DNA of 46,079 nt from [Streptosporangium] indianense (GCF_021474405.1 NZ_JAKEIO010000058.1:1-46079), one strand, 5' to 3'; counted from the first letter of the stretch, positions 25,460-34,246 are shown. The notes: generated from the sequence alone by a model not told the origin. Made by a program: numbers and translations.

Positions 25460-26277
25460 GTCGTGTCCGCCAGGTCGGCGACGACCGCCGCGTGGTCGGA
25501 GGGCCACACCCCGTCGACGGGGCCGTCGCAGGCCCGCCGGACGGACCGTACGTGGCCGAGTCCGCCGGGGCCGGGCGGGCCCACGTGGATGTAGTCGATG
25601 CGCACGCCGGGCTCCCGGGTGGGTGCCACGTACGGGTTGGCCGCGTCCCAGGTGACGGAGGGGGCGGCCGGGTCGGCGTACTCCCAGGCGTCGAGGAGGA
25701 CCTGCCCGGGCACGGCCGGGGCGGTCCTGTAACCGCCGAGGAGGCGGACCTCGTCGGAGTCGGGCCAGGCGTTGAGGTCGCCGGTGACGACGGGCGGGAA
25801 CGGGGTGTCGCCGCGGTGCCGGGCGACGAACCCGGCGAGCGCGGCGGCCTGCCCGCAGCGGATCGCCGAGCCGTGCAGGACGGAACTGAAGTGGGCGGTG
25901 AAGAAGGGCACTTCGTGGCCGGGCGCGGCCAGGCGGGCGTAGAGGGCGAGGCGGCCGTCGTCCGTGTCGGCCGGGGCAGGCAGCGGCAGCACGTCCTGGG
26001 CGACGACCGGCCATCTGCTCAGCACCGCATTGCCTATGCCGACCGTGGGGTCCCCGATCCGCCGCTGCCAGCGCTCCGGGGCGGGCGAGGCTCCCCAGGC
26101 CCAGTGCAGGCCCAGCTCACCGGCGAGCCACTCGGCGAGGTTCTCGCCGTCGGCCGCCCACACCTCCTGGAGTCCGACGACGTCGGGCCGCAGCTCCCGC
26201 AGGGCCGTGACGATCGCCTTCTGCCGCGTCTGCCACGGCCCGAAGCGCCACCACAGGTTCCAGGTCACGATCCGCAT
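25456..26277 (-). CDS. Endonuclease/exonuclease/phosphatase (EEP) family protein
   Basis: 273 residues. The EEP catalytic signature is full: VTWNLWW (N8), LQEVW (E40), TGDLNAWPDS (D/N), and WPSDHAAVVADL at the C-terminus (D, H). Members hydrolyse phosphodiesters of DNA, lipids or nucleotides using Mg2+; the substrate cannot be assigned. There is no signal peptide, so it is probably cytoplasmic. It converges with the PHP gene; the two stop codons overlap by 4 bases (25456-25459). The start (ATG at 26275-26277) has no strong ribosome site. Confidence 0.93.
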   Translation of the reverse strand: MRIVTWNLWWRFGPWQTRQKAIVTALRELRPDVVGLQEVWAADGENLAEWLAGELGLHWAWGASPAPERWQRRIGDPTVGIGNAVLSRWPVVAQDVLPLPAPADTDDGRLALYARLAAPGHEVPFFTAHFSSVLHGSAIRCGQAAALAGFVARHRGDTPFPPVVTGDLNAWPDSDEVRLLGGYRTAPAVPGQVLLDAWEYADPAAPSVTWDAANPYVAPTREPGVRIDYIHVGPPGPGGLGHVRSVRRACDGPVDGVWPSDHAAVVADLADTT

Positions 26278-26378
26278 CCGCAGCCACCCGCTCTCCTCGT
26301 TGCCGCGTGGGGGATCATTGAAGCAGGCCGCGTTGCGGAAATCCGTGAGAGCTTCGTGCGAAAGGAGACCCGCAGACG

Positions 26379-26771
26379 ATGTCCCGCAGCACCGACCTGA
26401 GGTTCCGTGCGACGACGGCGTTCCAGCGCCGCCTCAACCCGATCCTGCGCCGCCTCCCCTTCCAGACGGTCCTGGAGACGACGGGCCGCGTCTCCGGGCT
26501 GCCCCGCCGCACACCGGTGGGCGGGCGCCTGGTCGGCGGCTCCTTCTGGCTGGTGTCGGAGTTCGGCGAACGGTCGCAGTACGTCCGCAACATCAAGGCC
26601 GATCCGCGGGTGCGGGTGCGCATCCGCGGCCGATGGCACCAGGGCACGGCGCATCCGATGCCGCAGGACGACCCGGTGGCACGGCTGCGGGGCCTGCCCC
26701 GGGTCAACAGCCTGGGGGTGCGGGCCCTCGGGACGAACCTGCTGACCGTGCGGGTGGACCTGGACGCCTGA
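26379..26771 (+). CDS. Deazaflavin (F420)-dependent nitroreductase-family protein, Ddn-like (DUF385)
   Basis: 130 residues. AAAGGAG ten bases upstream supports the ATG at 26379. Ddn-family marks: NPILRRLPFQTVLETTGRVSGLPRRTPV at residues 20-48 (the loop around the F420 phosphate), FWLVSEFGERSQYVRNIKADPRVRVRIRG near 55-83. These split-barrel proteins reduce quinones or other acceptors with F420H2. It lies a few kb from fbiC and converges on an aldehyde dehydrogenase six bases away. The physiological substrate is unknown. Confidence 0.93.
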   Translation: MSRSTDLRFRATTAFQRRLNPILRRLPFQTVLETTGRVSGLPRRTPVGGRLVGGSFWLVSEFGERSQYVRNIKADPRVRVRIRGRWHQGTAHPMPQDDPVARLRGLPRVNSLGVRALGTNLLTVRVDLDA

Positions 26772-26777
26772 GAGGCC

Positions 26778-28229
26778 TCAGCCCGGCCACACGATCGACT
26801 GCACCTCGCTGTAGGCGTGCAGGGCGTACGAGCCGACGTCCCGGCCCACACCGCTCTGCTTGAAGCCGCCGAAGGGCGCCTCCATGTTCCGCCCGACCGT
26901 GTTGATCCCGACCCCGCCGGCCCGCAGCCGCCGGGCCACCCGGAAGGCCCGGGCCACGTCGCCCGACCAGACGTAGTCGATCAGCCCGTAGTCGGTGTCG
27001 TCGGCGAGCGCGATGCCCTCCTCCTCGTCGTCGAAGGGGATGACGACCACCACCGGCCCGAAGATCTCCTCACGGGCCACGCGCATGCCGCTGCCGCAGT
27101 CGGCCAGGAGGGTCGGGGCGACGTAGAAGCCGGCCGGCAGGTCCGGGCGTTGTCCGCCCGCGACCACCACCGCCCCCTCCTTGCGGCCCAGTTCGACGTA
27201 CGACTCCACGCGGTCGCGGTGCGCCGCCGAGATCACCGGCCCGACCACGGTGTCCGGCTCCCGTGGATCCCCGACCTTCAACCGCGTTGCATAAGACACG
27301 AGTTGCTCCACCAGCCGGTCGTGGATCCCGCGCTGGGCCAGTACCCGCGTCGGTGCCGTGCAGATCTGTCCGCTGTAGAAGGAGTAGGTGGTGCCGATCC
27401 CGGCCACGGCCGAGGCGAGGTCGGCGTCGTCGAAGACGAGCGCGGCGCCCTTGCCGCCCAGCTCCATCAACTGCCGCTTCATGCCCCGCCCGCACACCTC
27501 GGCGATGCTCCGCCCGACCGCCGTGGAGCCGGTGAAGCTCACCATGTCGACGTCCGGCGAGGCGACGGCCGCCTCGCCGACCTCCGTACGTGTGCCGCTG
27601 ACCACGTTCACCACACCCGGCGGCACACCGGCCGCCTCCAGCGCCTCGGCCATCCGGTAGACCGACAGCGGATCCTGCGGAGCCGGCTTCACCACGACCG
27701 TGTTGCCCATGGCCAGGGCCGGGGCGACCTTGCCGGCCGGGTTGGCCCAGGGGTTGTTGTACGAGGTGATGCAGGTGACCACTCCGACGGGCTGCCGGAC
27801 AGCCAGGGCGCCCATCACGCCCGCCCTGCCCATCGGACCGGCCTCGTTGATCTGCGGCGGCACCGCCCACTCTGCGGGCTCCACGCGGGCGTAGCGCCGG
27901 AAGCGGGCGGCCGCGACCCCGACCTGCAGGGCGCGTGCGGTGCGCAGGGTCGCTCCGGTCTCGGCCGCGGCCAGCTCCGCGTGCTCCTTCAGCCGGGTGG
28001 CGATGAGCCCCGCCGCCCGGGCGAGCACCGCGGCCCGTTCCTCCGGCGCCGTGCGCGACCAGGGCCCGAAGGCCTCGCGGGCCGCGGCGCACGCCGCCCG
28101 CACCTGGTCCCGCGAGGCTTCCGGAGCCCACCCGACGGGCCGCTCGGTCGCCGGGTCGATCACCTCGTAGTGCCCGCCCTCCGGCTCCACCCAGGAGCCG
28201 CCGACGAACAGCGACTGCCGTGCCGTCAC
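26778..28229 (-). CDS. Aldehyde dehydrogenase
   Basis: 483 residues, NAD(P)+-dependent ALDH superfamily. Catalytic Cys290 sits in GQICTAPTRV, the general base Glu in MELGGKGAAL near residue 256; the Rossmann motif is FTGSTAVGRSIAE near 230. The C-terminus has the family FGGFKQSGVGRDVG. GTG start overlaps the stop of the upstream amidohydrolase by 4 bases (GTGA), which indicates one operon: LLM oxidoreductase > D-aminoacylase > this. It presumably oxidises an aldehyde made in this pathway to the acid. The operator pair at 31196-31270 controls the operon. Confidence 0.95.
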   Translation of the reverse strand: MTARQSLFVGGSWVEPEGGHYEVIDPATERPVGWAPEASRDQVRAACAAAREAFGPWSRTAPEERAAVLARAAGLIATRLKEHAELAAAETGATLRTARALQVGVAAARFRRYARVEPAEWAVPPQINEAGPMGRAGVMGALAVRQPVGVVTCITSYNNPWANPAGKVAPALAMGNTVVVKPAPQDPLSVYRMAEALEAAGVPPGVVNVVSGTRTEVGEAAVASPDVDMVSFTGSTAVGRSIAEVCGRGMKRQLMELGGKGAALVFDDADLASAVAGIGTTYSFYSGQICTAPTRVLAQRGIHDRLVEQLVSYATRLKVGDPREPDTVVGPVISAAHRDRVESYVELGRKEGAVVVAGGQRPDLPAGFYVAPTLLADCGSGMRVAREEIFGPVVVVIPFDDEEEGIALADDTDYGLIDYVWSGDVARAFRVARRLRAGGVGINTVGRNMEAPFGGFKQSGVGRDVGSYALHAYSEVQSIVWPG

Positions 28230-29956
28230 CTCGTGCTCACCGTCTCCGTGTCACGCCCCGAGCGGAGCACCCGGCCGGGCACGGCCCCGGTCACCACGTC
28301 GTCCCGGATCGCCTCGACCCCGTTGACCCAGACGGCCCGCACGCCCAGCGCCCGGGAGTCCAGCCGCGGACTGCCGCCCGGCAGGTCGTGCACCAGGGTG
28401 GCCGGGCCCGCGTCGATCCGCTCCGGGTCGAGCAGCACGAGGTCCGCGTGCAGGCCCTCCTCGATCCGGCCCCGCTCGCGCAGCCCGAAGAGCCGGGCCG
28501 GGTCGTCGGTCAGCATCTTCACGGCCTGCTCCAGCCCGACCAGCCTCCGCCCCCGCAGGCAGTCCCCCAGGAACCGGGTCGTGTACGGCGCCCCGCACAT
28601 CCGGTCCAGGTGGGCGCCCGCGTCGGACCCGCCGAGCAGCACGTCCTCGTGCTGCCAGGTCTCCGCGCGCAGCGCCCAGGACGCCGGGTCGTTGTCGGCC
28701 GGCATCGGCCACAGCACCGTGCGCAGGTCGTCCTGGGCGCAGATCTCCACCAGGCACGCGAAGGGCTCCTGCCCGCGCTCCTCGGCGATGTCCCCCACCA
28801 CGCGCCCGGTCAGCCCGGCGTTGGCCTCGCTGTAGGTGTCGCCGATGACGTACCGCCCGAAGTTCGCGAGCCGCCGGAAGACACCCGCCTCCTTGGAGTC
28901 GGCGCGGCGCAGGAGTTCGGCCCGCACGTCCGGGTCACGCAGCTTCCGGATCCGCTCGGGCACCGGCAGTCCGAGGACCGGCCCCCATCCCGGGATCAGA
29001 TTGAGGGCGCAGAAGGTCCCCAGTGACATGTTCATCGGCGTGAGGATCGGCATGGTCAGGGCCACGACCCTGCCGCCCGCCTTCCGCGCCTGCTCGCTCG
29101 CCAGCAGCTGCCGGGGCACCCGCTCGGGAACGGCCGCGTCGATCGTCAGCACGTTCCAGTTCAGCGGCCGCCCGGCCACCGCGCTCATCTCCACGAACAG
29201 ATCGATCTCGGCGTCGCTGAACTGATCCAGACAGCCGGCGACGATCGCCTCGATCTGCGTGCCCTCGCACTCGCCGACGGCCCGCGACAGCGCCAGCAGC
29301 TCGGCCGGCCGGGCGTGCCGGGAGGCGACGGGCTGTCCGTCGCCGTCGGAGTGGCTGGTCGACTGGGTGGTGGACAGCCCCCACGCCCCGGCGTCCATGG
29401 CCTCCCGCAGCAGCCGCACCATCGCGGCGAGCTGCTCCTGGCTCGGCTGCCCGCCCACCGCCTCCGGTCCCATGACGTGCCGCCGCAGCGCACAGTGCCC
29501 CACCATGAACCCGGCGTTGACGGCGATCCGCCCCTCCAGGGCGTCCAGATACTCACCGAAGGAGTGCCAGCTCCAGGGCGCCCCCTGCTCCAGCGCCACC
29601 AGCGCCATGCCCTCGACCCGGGACATCATCCGCCGCGTGTAGTCGGCGTCCTCGGGCCGCCCGGGATGCAGCGGCGCGAGCGTGAACCCACAGTTGCCGC
29701 CGACGACGGTGGTGACCCCGTGGTTGAGCGACGGCGTGGCGTACGGATCCCAGAAGAGCTGGGCGTCGTAGTGGGTGTGCGGGTCGACGAACCCGGGCGT
29801 GAGGACGAGCCCGGTGGCGTCCTCGGTGGTGCGGGCTTCCTGGGTGACCTGGCCTATGACGGCGATCCGGCCGTCTCGTACGCCGACGTCGGCGGTGAAC
29901 GCCGGGGCACCCGTCCCGTCCACGACGGTCGCGCCCTTGATGACGTGATCGAGCAT
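28226..29956 (-). CDS. Amidohydrolase of the N-acyl-D-amino-acid deacylase type
   Basis: 576 residues. The start is taken at ATG 29954-29956 (MLDHVIKGATVVDGT), because GAGAGGAAG lies six bases upstream and an in-frame GTG at 29974 precedes it without a ribosome site. The signature is GFVDPHTHYDAQ (H60, H62), a later metal Asp in LLGGSDAGAHLDRM near residue 457, and a mid-chain GHCALRRHVMG segment in place of the usual Lys/Cys region. It belongs with D-aminoacylases and hydantoinases, which cut amide bonds. It is 95 bases after the LLM gene and translationally coupled to the ALDH. A natural substrate is not evident. Confidence 0.9.
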   Translation of the reverse strand: MLDHVIKGATVVDGTGAPAFTADVGVRDGRIAVIGQVTQEARTTEDATGLVLTPGFVDPHTHYDAQLFWDPYATPSLNHGVTTVVGGNCGFTLAPLHPGRPEDADYTRRMMSRVEGMALVALEQGAPWSWHSFGEYLDALEGRIAVNAGFMVGHCALRRHVMGPEAVGGQPSQEQLAAMVRLLREAMDAGAWGLSTTQSTSHSDGDGQPVASRHARPAELLALSRAVGECEGTQIEAIVAGCLDQFSDAEIDLFVEMSAVAGRPLNWNVLTIDAAVPERVPRQLLASEQARKAGGRVVALTMPILTPMNMSLGTFCALNLIPGWGPVLGLPVPERIRKLRDPDVRAELLRRADSKEAGVFRRLANFGRYVIGDTYSEANAGLTGRVVGDIAEERGQEPFACLVEICAQDDLRTVLWPMPADNDPASWALRAETWQHEDVLLGGSDAGAHLDRMCGAPYTTRFLGDCLRGRRLVGLEQAVKMLTDDPARLFGLRERGRIEEGLHADLVLLDPERIDAGPATLVHDLPGGSPRLDSRALGVRAVWVNGVEAIRDDVVTGAVPGRVLRSGRDTETVSTR

Positions 29957-30051
29957 GGGGGGCTTCCTCTCCACTCCGGTGAGATGTCCTGCTCAGAGGC
30001 GCGGGGAACTGCGCGACAAGCCACGACGCACCCGCACCCGCCAACGAACGC

Positions 30052-31170
30052 TCAACCACCCCGACGGAACCGCGAAGTCCGATGCACAGGATCCGTATCG
30101 ATCTTGGGAATCACGTACTCCCCGACCAGCCGGATCGTCTGCAACGTCTCCTCCTTCGGCACCCCCACCGGCAATCCGAAACTCAACTGGTCCGCCCCGG
30201 CCCGCTCCCACCGCTCGCACTGCCGCAGCACCTCGTCCGGATCCCCGCAGATCAGCAACTCCTCCTCGATCAGCACCTCCACGAACTCCTCGGTGTACTC
30301 CGGCAACGTCTCCGGCCACACCGGGAACCCCTCGGGCCGCGGGAACGTGTCGTGGTACCGGAACACCAGCGAGGGCAGATAGTGCAACCCCCCGCTCGCC
30401 GCGATGCGCACGGCCTCCGCGTGGGTCGGCGCACAGATCGCGGTCGTCGTCACCATGACGTTGTCGTTGACGAAGTCCCCGACCGGCTCCGCGTCCACGA
30501 TCGCCGTCTTGTACTGCTCCAGCACCCACTCCATGTCGGAGACCTTCTGCACGCTGAAGCCGAGCACGCCGAGGCCCTTCCTCGCGGCCATCGCGTACGA
30601 CGGCGGCGACCCGGCCGCGTACCACATCGCCGGGTGGGAGCCGCCGTACGGCTTGGGCAGGACCTTGCGCGGCGGGAGTGACCAGTGCTTGCCCTGGAAG
30701 CCCTGGTACTCGTCCTGGAGCCACATCCTGGGGAACTCGGCGATGGTCTCCTCCCAGAGTTCCGTGGTGTGGTTCATGTCGGTCACCCCCGGCATGAACC
30801 CGAGGATCTCGTGGGACCCGGCGCCCCGGCCGCTGCCGAACTCGAAGCGGTTGCCGCTGAGGTGGTCGAGCATGGCGACCTTCTCTGCAACCTTCACGGG
30901 GTGGTTGACCGGGGCGAGCGGGTTGAAGATCCCCGAGCCGAGGTGGATCCGCTCGGTCGCGTGCGCCAGGTAGCCGAGGAACACGTCGTTGGCGGAGAGG
31001 TGCGAGTACTCGTCCAGGAAGTGGTGCTCGGACGCCCAGGCGTACTTGAAGCCGGACTTGTCCGCCTGGATGACGTACTCGGTCTCCTCCATCAGCGCCT
31101 TGTGCTCGGCGAGCGGGTCGGTCTCGGCCCGTTTGCCGACGTATCCCTGAACGAAGATGCCGAATTCCAA
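30052..31170 (-). CDS. LLM-class flavin-dependent oxidoreductase
   Basis: 372 residues. An in-frame TGA three codons upstream forces the start at TTG (31168-31170); GGTGA six bases upstream serves as ribosome site. Luciferase-like features: WASEHHFLDEYSHLS (residues ~45-60), IHLGSGIFNPLAPVNHPVKVAEKVAMLDHLSGNRFEFGSGRG (~92-135), and the insertion MPGVTDMNH before the substrate loop. This subgroup usually takes reduced FMN or F420 and works as a monooxygenase. It is the first gene of the operon with the aminoacylase and ALDH, behind two operator copies. Confidence 0.9.
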   Translation of the reverse strand: MEFGIFVQGYVGKRAETDPLAEHKALMEETEYVIQADKSGFKYAWASEHHFLDEYSHLSANDVFLGYLAHATERIHLGSGIFNPLAPVNHPVKVAEKVAMLDHLSGNRFEFGSGRGAGSHEILGFMPGVTDMNHTTELWEETIAEFPRMWLQDEYQGFQGKHWSLPPRKVLPKPYGGSHPAMWYAAGSPPSYAMAARKGLGVLGFSVQKVSDMEWVLEQYKTAIVDAEPVGDFVNDNVMVTTTAICAPTHAEAVRIAASGGLHYLPSLVFRYHDTFPRPEGFPVWPETLPEYTEEFVEVLIEEELLICGDPDEVLRQCERWERAGADQLSFGLPVGVPKEETLQTIRLVGEYVIPKIDTDPVHRTSRFRRGG

Positions 31171-31195
31171 GGAGGTTCACCGCCCCACGGTCAGT

Positions 31196-31212
31196 TCTGA
31201 CGAAGCGTCAGA
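31196..31212. promoter_or_regulatory. TetR-type operator, perfect copy
   Basis: TCTGACGaagCGTCAGA is a perfect 7-bp inverted repeat with 3-bp centre. It ends 26 bases before the TTG start of the LLM gene at 31170. No convincing -35/-10 pair could be aligned with it, so it may block elongation or cover the transcription start. Confidence 0.75.
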
Positions 31213-31255
31213 TGATGGCTCCGACTGTTCCACCGGCCCCGGGGGGCGTCAATAG

Positions 31256-31270
31256 CTGATGGTCCGTCAG
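31256..31270. promoter_or_regulatory. TetR-type operator, one-mismatch copy
   Basis: CTGATGgtcCGTCAG differs from the consensus in one base of the left arm. It overlaps the stop codon of the SDR gene (31267) and lies 59 bases from the copy at 31196-31212 (centre to centre). Two such sites before one operon allow cooperative binding or looping. Confidence 0.6.
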
Positions 31271-32037
31271 ATAACGGTGACCCCGGCCAGCCACCCGCCG
31301 TCGATCACGAACGGCTGGCCCGTGATGTACGAGGAGTCCTCCGAGGTCAGGAACAGCGCGAGCCTCGCCACCTCCTCGGGCCGGCCGACCCTGCCCAGCG
31401 GCACGAGCTTGCGGTACAGCCGGTCGAGGCCCTTCGCCGTCTCCTCCGGGTCGGCGTCCGGGTCGAGCCGGGCCGGGTTGGCCATCGGGGTGTCGATCGC
31501 CCCCGGACAGACGGCGTTGACCCGTATCCCGCGCCCCGCCAGCTCCAGGGCCGCGACCCGGGTCAGACCGACCACGGCGTGCTTGGTCGCCGCGTAGGAA
31601 CCCACCGCCGCCATCCCGGTCAGGCCCGTGCAGGAGGCGGTGTTCACGATCGTGCCCCCGTCGGTCATCTCCGGGGCGACCGCCTTGATGCCGAGCAGGC
31701 AGCCCACCTGGTTGACCTGCACGACCTGCATGAACTCGTCGAGGGGCGTGTCGAGGAGGGAGTTGAAACGCAGGATCCCGGCGTTGTTGACCAGCCCGTC
31801 GACGTGGCCGTAGGCGTCCTTGGCGGCGGTGACGGCGGCCCGCCAGTCCTCCTGCCGGCCCACGTCCAGATGGACGTACCGCCCTCCGATCTCCTTCGCG
31901 AGGGCCTCGCCCTGGTCGTCGAGGACGTCCCCGAGAATCACCCGGGCGCCCTCGGCCGCGAACAGCCGGGCCTCCTGCTCGCCCTGGCCGCGTGCGGCGC
32001 CGGTGACGATGACGACCCGTCCGTCGAGCCTGCCCAT
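31267..32037 (-). CDS. SDR-family dehydrogenase, 3-alpha/20-beta-hydroxysteroid dehydrogenase-like
   Basis: 256 residues, ATG start. All classical SDR motifs: TGAARGQG (G13, G17, G19), NNAG (84-87), S135-x12-Y148-x3-K152, and the C-terminal FVIDGGW. Closeness to hydroxysteroid or 3-oxoacyl-type SDRs is suggested by the TGAARGQGEQEA and GILRFNSLLDTP segments; this does not prove steroid activity. The start is 9 bases after the stop of the upstream LLM gene, so it is the third gene of the amidohydrolase-LLM-SDR operon. Confidence 0.93.
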   Translation of the reverse strand: MGRLDGRVVIVTGAARGQGEQEARLFAAEGARVILGDVLDDQGEALAKEIGGRYVHLDVGRQEDWRAAVTAAKDAYGHVDGLVNNAGILRFNSLLDTPLDEFMQVVQVNQVGCLLGIKAVAPEMTDGGTIVNTASCTGLTGMAAVGSYAATKHAVVGLTRVAALELAGRGIRVNAVCPGAIDTPMANPARLDPDADPEETAKGLDRLYRKLVPLGRVGRPEEVARLALFLTSEDSSYITGQPFVIDGGWLAGVTVI

Positions 32038-32046
32038 GGGGTCTCC

Positions 32047-32967
32047 TCACAGCTCGGGAGCGACCTCGGCGCCGAACGCCGCGATCTGGTCGATGAGTTC
32101 ACTGCGGCTCCGGCTGCGGAACCGCACCTGGATCTGGTGCACCCCCATCGCCCGGTACGCCCGCAGCGACTCGGCGAGCTCAAGCGGACCGCCGGTGAGG
32201 GTGCGGCGCCCCACCTCCCAGCGGGGCGTGCCCACGTACAGCGGCTCGGTGATGGCCCCCACGGTGAACGCGCCCATCGCGCCGGCCTGTTCACGCACCT
32301 CCCTGATGCGGGCGATCTGCCCGGGCAGCCGGTCCCTGGGATCGCCCTGCGGCAGCCAGCCGTCGCCCTTGAGCGCGGCCCGCCGCACGGCGGCGGGCGA
32401 GGAGCCGCCGACCCACAGGGGGACGGGGTCCTGGACGGGGCGGGGCCGCTGTCCGAGCCCCTCGAACGCGTACCGCTTGCCGTGGTGCTCGGGGAACTCG
32501 TCGGGTCCGAGGGCGGCGCGCAGCGCGTCGATCGACTCGTCCAGCACGGCCCCGCGCCCGCGGAAGTCGACGCCCAGGGCCTCGAACTCCTCCTGGACGT
32601 GGCCGGCGCCGACCCCGAGGACCAGCCGGCCTCCGCTCAGCCGGTCCAGGGTCGCGTACTGCTTGGCCGTGAGCAGGGGGTGCCGCAGACCGACGATCGC
32701 GACGTGGCTGAGCAGCCGGATGTGTTCGGTGGCGGCGGCCAGGAAGGCGAGGGTGGCGACGGGGTCGTACCAGACGGTGCTCATCGCGGCGGCGAGCCGG
32801 CGGGGGATGCCGACGTGGTCGCAGCTCGCGAGGTAGTCGAACCCGGCCCGGTCGGCGGCGCGGGCGATCTCCAGCAGGTCCTCCGGCCCGGCCGCCGCCT
32901 CCCAGCCCTCGGCGTACAGGGTGCTCTGCGACTGGACGGGAAGCTGCATCCCGTACCGCAGGATCAC
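32047..32967 (-). CDS. LLM-class oxidoreductase, probably F420-dependent
   Basis: 306 residues from GTG, overlapping the upstream amidohydrolase stop by 4 bases (GTGA; coupling). Features: DYLASCDHVGIPRR (~50-63), VWYDPVATLAFLAAATEHIRLLSHVAIVGLRHPLLTAKQYATLDRLSGGRLVLGVGAGHVQEEFEALG (residues ~65-130), and PVPLWVGGSSPAAVRRAAL around 190. Arrangement and motifs are those of F420-dependent LLM enzymes in actinomycetes. The second gene of the operon headed by the amidohydrolase. Confidence 0.9.
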   Translation of the reverse strand: MILRYGMQLPVQSQSTLYAEGWEAAAGPEDLLEIARAADRAGFDYLASCDHVGIPRRLAAAMSTVWYDPVATLAFLAAATEHIRLLSHVAIVGLRHPLLTAKQYATLDRLSGGRLVLGVGAGHVQEEFEALGVDFRGRGAVLDESIDALRAALGPDEFPEHHGKRYAFEGLGQRPRPVQDPVPLWVGGSSPAAVRRAALKGDGWLPQGDPRDRLPGQIARIREVREQAGAMGAFTVGAITEPLYVGTPRWEVGRRTLTGGPLELAESLRAYRAMGVHQIQVRFRSRSRSELIDQIAAFGAEVAPEL

Positions 32968-34211
32968 CGCGCACCCCCGCCGGCGCCCGGCCACAGGCCC
33001 TCGGGGGTCAGCCCGAGCAGCTCGATGGCGTTGCCGCGCACGATCCGCTCGACCACGTCGGGCGCCAGGTGCCCCATCTGCGCCTCCCCGACCTCCCGGG
33101 ACTTGGGCCAGGTGGAGTCGGAGTGGGGGTAGTCGGTCTCGTAGAGAACGTTGCCGACGCCGATGGAGTCGATGTTGCGCAGCCCGAAGGCGTCGTCGAA
33201 GAAACAGCCGTACACGTGCTCGGCGAAGAGTTGGGACGGCGGCCGGTGCACCTTGTCGGCGACGCCGCCCCAGCCGCGGTTCTCCTCCCACACGACGTCG
33301 GCCCGCTCCAGGATGTAGGGGATCCAGCCGATCTGCCCCTCGGCGTACATGACCTTGAGGTTCGGGAAGCGTTCGAACTTGCCGCTCATCAGCCAGTCGA
33401 CCATGGAGAAGCAGCAGTTGGCGTACGTGATGGTGGAGCCGACGGCGGGCGGGGCGTCCTCGGAGGTGGACGGCATGCGGCTGCTGGAGCCGATGTGCAT
33501 GGCGACGACCGTGCCGGTCTCGTCGCAGGCTTCGAGGAAGGGGTCCCAGTCGTCGGTGTGGACGGACGGCAGTCCGAGGAAGGGCGGTATCTCGGAGAAG
33601 GCGACGGCACGGACGCCGCGGGCGGCGTTGCGCCGGACTTCTGCCGCGGCCAGCCCGGCGTCCCACAGAGGGACGATGGGCAGGGGGATGAGCCGCCCGT
33701 GCGCGTCCGGGCCGCACCACTCCTCCACCATCCAGTCGTTGTAGGCCCGGACGCAGAGCAGGCCCAGCTCGTGGTCCTTCGCCTCGGTGAAGGTCTGGCC
33801 GCAGAAGCGCGGGAACGTGGGGAAACACAGGGCGGACTGGACGTGGTTGACGTCCATGTCGGCGAGCCGCGCGGTGACGTCGTAGGAGCCGGGGCGCATC
33901 TGCTCGTAGGTGATGACCTCCAGCCGGATCTCGTCCCTGTCGTACCCGACGGCGGTGTCGAGCCGGGTCAGCGGCCGCCGCAGGTCCTCGTAGACCCACC
34001 AGTCCCCGACGGGCCCGTCGTCCCCGGGCTGCCCCATGACCGGTTTGAAGCGCCCCCCGAGGAAGGTCATCTCCTTCACGGGAGCCCGCACGATCCGCGG
34101 CCCGACGTCCCGGTACTTCCCCGGAAGCCGCTCCTGCCAGACGCCGGCGGGCTCCACGGTGTGGTCGTCCACGGAGATGATCAGCGGAAAGGTGCTGTCG
34201 TGGGTGTCCAT
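32964..34211 (-). CDS. Amidohydrolase family 2 protein (COG2159-type hydrolase/decarboxylase)
   Basis: 415 residues. The start is ATG at 34209-34211. The N-terminus has SVDDHTVEP, the actinobacterial variant of the family metal motif, in which D16-H17 and E20 stand where D-x-H-x-H occurs in canonical members. Later ligands are visible in AMHIGSSS (~residue 215) and ETDYPHSDSTW (~335). Relatives hydrolyse amides or C-C bonds or decarboxylate aromatic acids. The -10 box TACCGT and operator lie directly upstream, and ATG is at the expected +1, so the mRNA is likely leaderless. First gene of the operon with the LLM and SDR genes. Confidence 0.92.
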   Translation of the reverse strand: MDTHDSTFPLIISVDDHTVEPAGVWQERLPGKYRDVGPRIVRAPVKEMTFLGGRFKPVMGQPGDDGPVGDWWVYEDLRRPLTRLDTAVGYDRDEIRLEVITYEQMRPGSYDVTARLADMDVNHVQSALCFPTFPRFCGQTFTEAKDHELGLLCVRAYNDWMVEEWCGPDAHGRLIPLPIVPLWDAGLAAAEVRRNAARGVRAVAFSEIPPFLGLPSVHTDDWDPFLEACDETGTVVAMHIGSSSRMPSTSEDAPPAVGSTITYANCCFSMVDWLMSGKFERFPNLKVMYAEGQIGWIPYILERADVVWEENRGWGGVADKVHRPPSQLFAEHVYGCFFDDAFGLRNIDSIGVGNVLYETDYPHSDSTWPKSREVGEAQMGHLAPDVVERIVRGNAIELLGLTPEGLWPGAGGGAR

Positions 34212-34217
34212 GGCGTC

Positions 34218-34246
34218 ACGGTAGCGCTGATCTGACGGGGCGTCAG
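34218..34246 (-). promoter_or_regulatory. Leaderless promoter with operator on the -35 box
   Basis: Minus strand: -35 CTGACG (34241-34246), 17-base spacer, -10 TACCGT (34218-34223), six bases, then the ATG of the amidohydrolase. The operator CTGACGGGGCGTCAG (34232-34246) begins on the -35 box. The leading T of the 17-bp palindrome is present at 34231, but the partner at 34247 is C. Confidence 0.65.

Noticed and set aside
22321..26400. A plus-strand open frame of 1359 codons opposite fbiC, LLM and EEP genes.
   Set aside because: Its translation is low-complexity Arg/Pro/Gly/Ala/Val without motifs, while the genes on the true strands have complete active sites.
31169..31180. AAGGAGGTTCAC on the plus strand looks like a strong ribosome site.
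   Set aside because: No plus-strand gene follows; the minus-strand LLM gene starts exactly here from TTG.
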